Positions 57,635-64,000 of a DNA stretch of 64,000 bases are shown here, in pieces. Both the position numbers and the translations under genes were made by a program. The first letter of the stretch is position 1. Each line of letters opens with the position of its first letter. The notes beneath the pieces were generated by a model. It did not search any database. It saw only the letters and a program-made list of their open reading frames with translations, and was not told the DNA's origin. Source of the stretch: Aegilops tauschii subsp. strangulata (taxonomy: Eukaryota > Streptophyta > Magnoliopsida > Poales > Poaceae); NCBI RefSeq assembly GCF_002575655.3, contig NC_053036.3, positions 156,464,627 through 156,528,626 of the forward strand, in the 5' to 3' direction.

Positions 57635-58215
57635 CAACATCACCAAGTTTCACATGCAACATCAAAAACCTTTGGAAAAGTAGCATCATACACAGTAATA
57701 GACAGATGAATCTTATCTGGGAAATTGCAGAAGTGGAAGGCAAATATTGAGCCTTCAGTGATGTTGAATGTCCTTGCAACTTTAGGCCAGTGGCTATGGA
57801 TAATTGCCCGCCCAACCTTCGCCTCTTTAGGAAGACTTCAATATTGTACCGTGGGTGTTGAATGAATACCTTCCTCGCCTCTTGACCATGCAAGTGGTTT
57901 GAGAGGTAATCATCGGTGAACTGCTTTGAAAAGTACTGAAAACAAAGATATGCCTAAATCACTGTTATAAATTTTGAAATGGCGCAAGCGGTAAAAACAA
58001 GGTAAAAGAGTTAGTACGATCCTATAGTTGACTGATGTCTTCTCCATTGTGCAAACAAAGATCTTGCTATTATTCATCGCAAGTTTCTTCATCCTAACAA
58101 TCTTTCAGAGTTTCTTAACTTCACTGATATTCATGGACATCTCATTTCGCCGTATGCAAAATGGGTCGAACAGTGGGTCTAAGCCTTTGACAGCAGGACC
58201 TACATGTGCAAGACC
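57635..58215 (-). pseudogene. B3-like gene remnant inside the CACTA element
   Basis: Upstream exon-like part (58215-58024) reads MSMNISEVKKLRKIVRMKKL and NNSKIFVCTMEKTSVNYR. After a short intron-like gap come YFSKQFTDDYLSNHLHGQ, EARKVFIQHPRYNIEVFLK, then a frame change near 57810, and WPKVARTFNITEGSIFAFHF followed by NFPDKIHLSI. The order basic N-terminus, first strands, then W..V...F.I.EG..F.F.F fits a B3 domain. A stop closes it at about 57635. One frameshift breaks it; splice borders are inferred. Confidence 0.6.
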
Positions 58216-58640
58216 AAATTGTAAGAAACCTAAATATTAGAATGATTCCTGCAACTGCACAATAATGTGCTATTAGCGAAAGGACCATGCATGAGCGAAC
58301 CTCGATGCTAAACCGCAGTGTCTCCCATTGTTTCCCCGCAACACACATAAGGAAGATCTTGATCAGTTAACTAAGAGTTGCCATACTATCAGTAGAATAT
58401 GTATTGAGTATAGCCAAATTTGATTTATTTCTCACATGCATAACAATACAAAATTGCACCCATATAAAATGAAAATCAAATTGCAGAATTGAACCAAACA
58501 GTTAAATGGACAACAGGCCAAATGAACCAAAAAAGTTACTGAGCATGACATTGCAGAATAGAAACAAGTACTAGAAGATAAGACAGTTAACTAAACAAAG
58601 AATTCTTGAGAACAGTACTACGGAATGTAGCAATTGTTAG

Positions 58641-58742
58641 ACCAAACTGTTAACTGAACATTACATTTCAGTGGACCAAACTGTTAACTGAACATTACAT
58701 TTCAGAGGACCAAACTATTAAATGAACATCAGATTGCATATT
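58641..58742. repeat. 34-bp tandem repeat, three copies
   Basis: Units start at 58641, 58675 and 58709 (ACCAAACTGTTAACTGAACA...); the third is diverged. No gene overlaps. Confidence 0.8.
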
Positions 58743-59135
58743 AACATTACAGAGGACAAATAACTAGAAGACACTAGCGGTGGCCTCGAGAAAACAACAC
58801 GAACTGTATTTTAAAGTAGACAACCGCGTGGTGGTGTCAACGGTGGCCTCGAAGACGAGGTGCTCCTCCAAGATCTGGCGGTCGGCACGCATGGCAGCCA
58901 TAGAAACCTCGTGCGCGCGTGCGGGCGCGATTTGCTTCTCCGCTGCTAGATGCTACTGAGCTCCATGTTATACTGCGTGCAAAATGGCTGTGGGTGCGCT
59001 TAATTAGAGGACGGGGACAGTGATTTCCGCGGAAGGTGTCGCGCCGTCGGTCGGGGCATGTGGGACGGGGAAGGAGGAGGATGGTGTGGGTGGGGTGTGG
59101 ATTACCTGACCATATCAACGAGGCCGCGTAGCAAT

Positions 59136-59275
59136 AAGAAGGGTCAGCAGCGAGGAGGCCGCGCAGCAAGAAGAAGGGTCACCAGCGAGGAGGCAGCAAT
59201 GCAAGAAGAAGGGTCACCGGCGAGGAGGCGGCACTGCAAGAAGAAGGGTCGCCGGCAAGGAGGCTGAGCTGCCAG
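59136..59275. repeat. 35-bp minisatellite, four copies
   Basis: AAGAAGGGTC recurs at 59136, 59171, 59206 and 59241, exactly 35 bp apart. The period is not a multiple of three, so the ORFs through it are fortuitous. Confidence 0.9.
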
Positions 59276-59559
59276 TAAGCAGCAGTGAAATTTTGAACTT
59301 GGAAAGCAAGGAGGAACAGTGGAAATGTGGCTTTTGGTGGGAGGGAGGGGCGGGGAGATAGATATTTCCGCGGTGGCAGAAAAATTTCGCTCGATGCCGC
59401 GAGAAACTGGCATGCAAGTGTGGTTCAAGCGCAGGCAGTGGACTGTAAACGACGAAGCTTCCTGCGTAAGCTAGACAAGATGGTGCGCCAAGATATTTTG
59501 TATCGCATCCCACACGATTCTTTCTAGTAAATTGTTTGTGGTATACCTGATTTTTTTCA

Positions 59560-61510
59560 TTATGTTTTGAAAGACAAAATGGTGTTACGGAGGGAAAGGA
59601 TGTTGTTTGAATTGCTAGAACATTTATGTACAGTGAACATGCAACTACATGAGTGTCGTGTTTAAATTTGGAATTATTTCGGGTTCGTTTGGCATTTTTA
59701 TGCATTAATTGAGTTTCTAGGCATTTAATGTGCATAATTCAAAATTTGAACTACAAGCACATGCTCCAGTGCACCAAAGTTTGTTGAAAAATCATATGTG
59801 TGTCTTTGGGTGAATTTATAGGTCCCTTGCAAGAAATGGGAATGAAATTCAAACATCTCGGCGTTGTGGCTCTGCCGGGAACATTGAGAAACTTGGTTTT
59901 AAAATTCCTGGAAATTCAAATCTCGCCTGAAAATCATGAAACTTGGCATGGTGTCATTTCATGGCACCAACAGGCTGTGGTAAAAAAATTGCCCGCATTT
60001 TGACATGTTTTGGTATAAGCTTCTTGCAAACCGGAGCTTCTCTCGAGAAGACTCGTGGTTCCCGAGGGGGGGTGTCACCTTTGTGTGCGAAACGATATAC
60101 GCTGCCTCCCTTGATTTTTTTACAGAGGCAACATAGAACTATATGACTGTCGTGTTAAAATTTGGAATTATTCCGGGGTCCGTTTGGACTTTTTATACAT
60201 TAATTGAATTTTTGGTTATTTAATGTACATAATTCAAATTTGAACTACAAGCACATGCTCTAGTGCACCAAAGTTGGTTGAAAAATCACATGTGTGTCCT
60301 TGGGTTAATTTCTAGGTCCCATGCAAGAAATGGAAATGAAATTCAAACATCTGGGCGTCGTGGCTCGGTCGGAAAGATTGAGAAACTTGGTTTTTTTAAT
60401 TCATGTAAATCCAAAACACACCTGAAAATCATGAAACTTGGCATGGTGTCATGACATGGCACCAACATGCTGTGGTAAATTTTTTGGCCGAATTGGGACA
60501 AGCTTTGGTATAAGATTCTTGCAAACCGGAGCTTCTCTCAAGAAGGCTCGTGGTTCCGAGAGGGAACGTGTCACCTTCATGTGCGAAACGACATACACTG
60601 CCTTCTCCTGCCTTAATTTTTTTACACGGGCAGATTAGACCAAATAGAAGTATCATGCTAAATTTTGGAATTATTTCGGGTTCATTTGGCGTTTTTTATA
60701 CATTAATTGAATTTCTGGGCATTTAATGTGCATAATTCAAATTTGAACTACAAGCACATGCTCCAGTGCACCAAAGTTGGTTGAAAAATCACATGTGTGT
60801 CCTTGAGTGAATTTGTAGGTCCCATGCAAGAAATGGGAATGGAATTCAAACATCAGGGCGCCGTGCCTCGGCTGGAAATATTGAGAAACTTGGTTTTTTA
60901 ATTCCTGTAAATCCAAAACGCGCCTGAAAATCATTAAACTTGGCATGGTGTCATGACATGGCACCAACATGTTGTGGTAAATTTTTGGCCGAATTGGGAC
61001 AAGCTTTGGTATAACCTTCTTGCAAACGGGAGCTTCTCTCAGGAAGGCTCATGGTTCCGAGAGGGAACGTGTCACCTCCGTGTGCGAAACGACATACACT
61101 GCCTTCTCCCGCCTTGATTTTTTTACACAGCCAACTTAGACCAAGTAGGAGTTTCGTGCTAAATTTTGGAATTATTCCGGGTTCGTTTGGCCTTTTTATA
61201 CATTAATTGATTTTCCAGGCATTTAATGCACATAATTAAAATTTGAAGTACAAGCGCATGCTGCAGTGTGCAAAAGTTAGTTGGAAAATCATTTATGTGT
61301 ACTTGCGCAAACTTTAGGTCCCATGGAAGAAGTGGGAATGGAATTCAAACATCTGGGCGTCTTGGCTCGGCCGGAAGCATCGAGAAACTTGGTTTTAAAA
61401 TTCCTGTAAATCCAAAACTCGCCTGAAAATCATGAAACTTGGCATGGTGTCATGACATGGCACCAACATGCTATGGTCATTTTTCTGTCCGATTTGCGAA
61501 GGTGCACACA
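59560..61510. repeat. About 500-bp tandem repeat, four copies
   Basis: The marker CATTAATTGA begins at 59703, 60198, 60701 and 61201 (spacings 495, 503, 500). Whole units align, including GCACATGCTCCAGTGCACCA and GAAACTTGGCATGGTGTCAT. Each unit contains short ORFs but none is conserved as protein. It makes up nearly a third of the CACTA element. Confidence 0.9.
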
Positions 61511-62092
61511 TTAACAATCAAAAAGTTATTCTGGAACAAGTGCTGTCACGTTACAAATTAGAAACACAAGTATTATTGAAACTGTGGGCGTTCTACTTAC
61601 CAATTAAGTGCCGCCACACGTCCCCTTTTTTATTGGCTAGGAGGTGTCGTGCGGGGTAGCTATTTGAGTACGGGAGGCGTGCGATCAGACCCCTGCGCGT
61701 GCTCATTGGGAGGAGAGCCCTTTGACCTCTATCCGCCACCCACCTCCCTCCCAACGTCTCCATTAATGGCGCCCGAGCCCATGTTTCTCGGCATGGCTAT
61801 GTCTCACTCGACTGAGATTTAAGAGAGAAAAAAGAAAATATGAAAAGAAAGTTTTGCACAGATCTTGATGTAAGATCCAACGGACCTATATAGCATCGAC
61901 TGTGACTTATAGCAAGACTGATGAATATAAGGACGATGACAGTGGATAATAAGTGTCTTACATATTTAGGAAGATAATTAAAAAAGCCACATGCGGCAAC
62001 ACCCGAAATACATAAGGGCAAAAGAAGAAGGAAGACAATGACCTGGCTCGCTGATCTCTACTTTCTTGATGCATTGCTGCAGGCCGCGGGAA
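61511..62092. other. Non-coding stretch in the CACTA element
   Basis: No gene, no repeat seen. It follows the 500-bp array and precedes the end of the coiled-coil gene. Confidence 0.5.
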
Positions 62093-62755
62093 CTAGTCTC
62101 CGCAGCGAGCGGCGATGAGCTCTTTCGTGTCCTCAAGAGGCTCCTTGAGAGCATCCACGGATTCCTCCACCAGCCTTTGGCGCTCGATGCAGAGCATGTC
62201 ATTCTCGTCCATAAGTTTCTTGATGATGACGCCGGTCCTCTTCAACAAGGCAGTGGTCTCCTCCTGCTGCTCCGCACTTCCAACGATCTTCGCCCTCAGC
62301 AGGTCGCGTTCGGCCCGGAGCTTCGCATTGCCCTCACTTAGTTGCCGGATGACACTGGTAGCCTTCTCAAATGAGGCTTTCATGTCGTCCTACATCCTCG
62401 CCCAGCTGGAGATCTGCATATGGACGATCGCATTCATGCGCGTGTAAGAGTCCTCGCCTGCCCGCGAGACATTTTCCCAGGCCGCCGCGGCGCCGGAAGA
62501 CATCTCTGCTGCATTCGCGGCGCGGCGGGACATCTCTGCTGCTTCCACGGTACGGCTGAACCAGTCTGTTGCATCAACGATGTGGCGGGACCACCGTGCT
62601 GCTTCGGCAGCACGACGGGACCTCTGTGCTGCTACGGCCGTGCGGCAGGACATGTCGGCTGCTTTCGCGGTGAGGCAGGACATCTCTCGTTCTTCCGCTT
62701 CCATGCTCGCCTCTCCCTGGTGGTAATCTCTCGACCCAGAACTCACGCTGGCCAT
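62093..62755 (-). pseudogene. Coiled-coil protein with ten-residue repeats, one nonsense codon
   Basis: A frame of 220 codons from MASVSSGSRDYHQGEASMEA, broken only by a TAG at 62390-62392 (probably CAG, since the frame continues as DDMKASFEKATSVIRQLSEG). Residues about 28-100 are some seven copies of a ten-residue unit of the type MSRRAANAAE / RSRRAAEAAR, encoded by a 30-bp DNA repeat. The C-terminal half is a predicted coiled coil (ENDMLCIERQRLVEES). No enzyme motif. Its place inside a CACTA element suggests an accessory gene of the element; function unknown. A TATA box lies 90 bp upstream. Confidence 0.65.
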
Positions 62756-62844
62756 GGCAGATGCAAGGAAACAATGATGAATGACTTATTTGTTTTTGTG
62801 GATGAGGAGTTGAGGAGGAATGTGCAATCATCTTGGAGTAGCAG

Positions 62845-62852
62845 TATTTATA
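62845..62852 (-). promoter_or_regulatory. TATA box of the ten-residue-repeat gene
   Basis: Minus strand TATAAATA, 90 bp before the ATG at 62755. Confidence 0.6.
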
Positions 62853-63174
62853 ACCGAGTACTAATACGCTCCTAAGTGGGAAACCGTTTAGGTTTTGATC
62901 GGTGTGAACAGGTTTGCAATTAAGTATAGCGTGGTAGTAATTTGGAATGTGATGGGAAGCAGGCTCAAAATTTATTGATGGTTCTATAATTTCTAAGTGC
63001 GACACTATTCCCGGACGGCGTAACATGGGCATGCTTTCTCGGCCGCGTACGTGGCGTTTGCACCATAGGGTGCACCGCAATAGGCAATGTTAGCACACAT
63101 CTTGTTCGAAGAACCGTGCGCACTCGTTATTACCATCACGCACGCTTCTTTTAATTAGAATGTGTGCCCGTCTA

Positions 63175-63530
63175 GCGCACACACGTTGATCTGTCTAACT
63201 GTTTCGGTTTGTTGTGGCTAATCGCATACAGTTCATCCGTGTGAAGTGTATGCCATCAATTGCAGACACTTTGATCTGGCTGACCGTTTCTGTTATGTTG
63301 CCTAATCACAAACAATTAATCCTTCTGAAGTGTATGCCCTCAATCACACACACCTTTATCTAGCTGCCCGTTTCTGTTGTTCCGCCTCATCACAAATAGT
63401 TAATTCGACTGAACTGTATGCGGTATATCGCACACGCCTTCATTTGGCGGCCCGTTTCTGTTCTTCTTCCTCATTGCAAACAGTTAATTGAACTGAACCA
63501 TATGCCCTGCATCGCACACGCAACTAAAAT
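63175..63530. repeat. Subterminal 84-bp repeats of the CACTA element
   Basis: GTTTC within CCGTTTCTGTT-type units recurs at 63201, 63286, 63370 and 63454 (spacings 85, 84, 84), with ATCGCACACG and GAACTGTATGC motifs. Subterminal arrays like this are the usual transposase-binding regions of CACTA elements. Confidence 0.85.
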
Positions 63531-63681
63531 CGGAAGATGTTTGATGGTCCGCCATTGCAACCGTTTTGCATCTTTTTTGATGTTTTTTTACATCACCGTT
63601 TGCGATTAATGCATCGCACACAGTTTCGTCAAAGGGTCTCTGATCCTAATGTCGCGTTAGCAGCATCCTGCAGTAGTGGTT

Positions 63682-64000
63682 GCATGGAAAACAAAAAAAA
63701 TTGTACGCACACGCAAGATCTATCAAGGAGATGCATAGAAACGAGAGGGCGAGAGTCTGTCTACGTACCTCGTAGACCTTAAGCAGAAGCGTTTGACAAC
63801 GCGGTTGATGTAGTCGAACTTCTTCGCGTTCCAACCGATTGAGCACCGAACGTACGACACCTCCGTGTTCAGCACACCTTCAGCTCGATGACGTCGTTCG
63901 CCTGCTTGATCCAGCAAGACGGCGAGGTAGTGGATGAGTTCCTGCAGCACGACGGCGTGGTGACAGTTATGGTGAAGTGATCTCTGCAGAGCTTCACCTA
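63682..64000 (-). repeat. Angela-like LTR, continued (runs off the window)
   Basis: Starts GCATGGAAAAC and matches, in reverse orientation, the recognisable 3' end of Angela/BARE-type Copia LTRs, including CAACGCGGTTGATGTAGTCG and the TTCAGCTCGATGACGTCG segment. ORFs here (63723-63950) are LTR sequence, not genes. Confidence 0.85.

Larger units (their letters stand above)
57033..63678 (-). mobile_element. CACTA transposon, complete, inserted in an Angela-like LTR
   Basis: Begins CACTGGTGCAGAGACC and ends with the reverse complement of CACTACTGCAGGATGC, flanked by the 3-bp duplication GTT (57030-57032, 63679-63681). The LTR sequence on both sides joins correctly when the element is removed. 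Subterminal repeats are present on both ends. No TNP2/TNPD transposase frame was found, so it is probably non-autonomous. It carries two minus-strand gene remnants and several tandem repeats. The strand is given from the genes; transposition has no direction. Confidence 0.85.

Noticed and set aside
63175..63530. Regularly spaced repeats resembling a CRISPR array
   Set aside because: The whole 84-bp unit is repeated, with no unique spacers, in a plant CACTA subterminal region. The same holds for the 35-bp repeat at 59136.

Overview
The window is plant nuclear DNA made almost entirely of nested transposable elements. I find no convincing host gene, tRNA, rRNA or CRISPR array. The element types point to a large grass genome of the Triticeae (wheat, Aegilops, barley or rye): Angela/BARE-like Copia LTRs, Gypsy elements with very long LTRs, CACTA transposons and LINE debris. 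This assignment is from recognised repeat character, not from a search.

Layout. (1) 1-8616: Gypsy element A on the minus strand, Tat-type, with the tail of an antisense (plus-strand) gene at 1-231, gag-pol at 1024-7157 and its 5' LTR at 7444-8616. The other LTR lies left of the window. A sits inside an LTR of the next element. (2) 8617-28039: a chromodomain Gypsy element present as LTR(remnant)-internal-LTR-internal-LTR, a tandem array with two degenerate gag-pol copies. (3) 28040-30746: LINE fragments, an Angela-like LTR piece and a 1.3-kb solo LTR (29302-30597, TSD CTTAG). (4) 30747-49212: Gypsy element E, plus strand, flanked by TSD GGTGG and carrying an antisense B3-like gene at 39550-40203. 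Its 3' LTR is split by element D (41000-48244, TSD CTTCC). D is a pol-less Gypsy derivative with a minus-strand gag-like frame and a five-exon plus-strand gene of the 'putative gypsy type transposon' (PF04195-like) family. (5) 49213-49345: the LINE resumes. (6) 49965-57018: probably one CACTA element, with its terminus at 49965, a foldback arm split by a 4.07-kb solo LTR (50380-54447) and a minus-strand B3-like gene remnant. (7) 57019 to the end: an Angela-like LTR split by a complete CACTA element (57033-63678, TSD GTT) holding a second B3-like gene remnant, a repeat-containing coiled-coil gene and several tandem repeats.

How it fits together. The nesting gives an order of events. The LINE was hit by the tandem element, the solo LTR and E; E was later hit by D, and the tandem element by A. 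The outer CACTA was hit by a long LTR element and by Angela, and Angela by the second CACTA. Coding regions decay mainly by stop codons that C-to-T changes explain (CAG to TAG, TGG to TAG/TGA, CAA to TAA, CGA to TGA), with few indels, as expected for heavily methylated DNA.

The most interesting theme is cargo genes that are not the usual gag-pol. There is an antisense B3-like gene with its own TATA box in E, PF04195-like and other antisense genes in the Tat-type elements D and A, B3-like genes in both CACTA regions, and exon-like reading frames with splice signals inside the 4.2-kb LTR.
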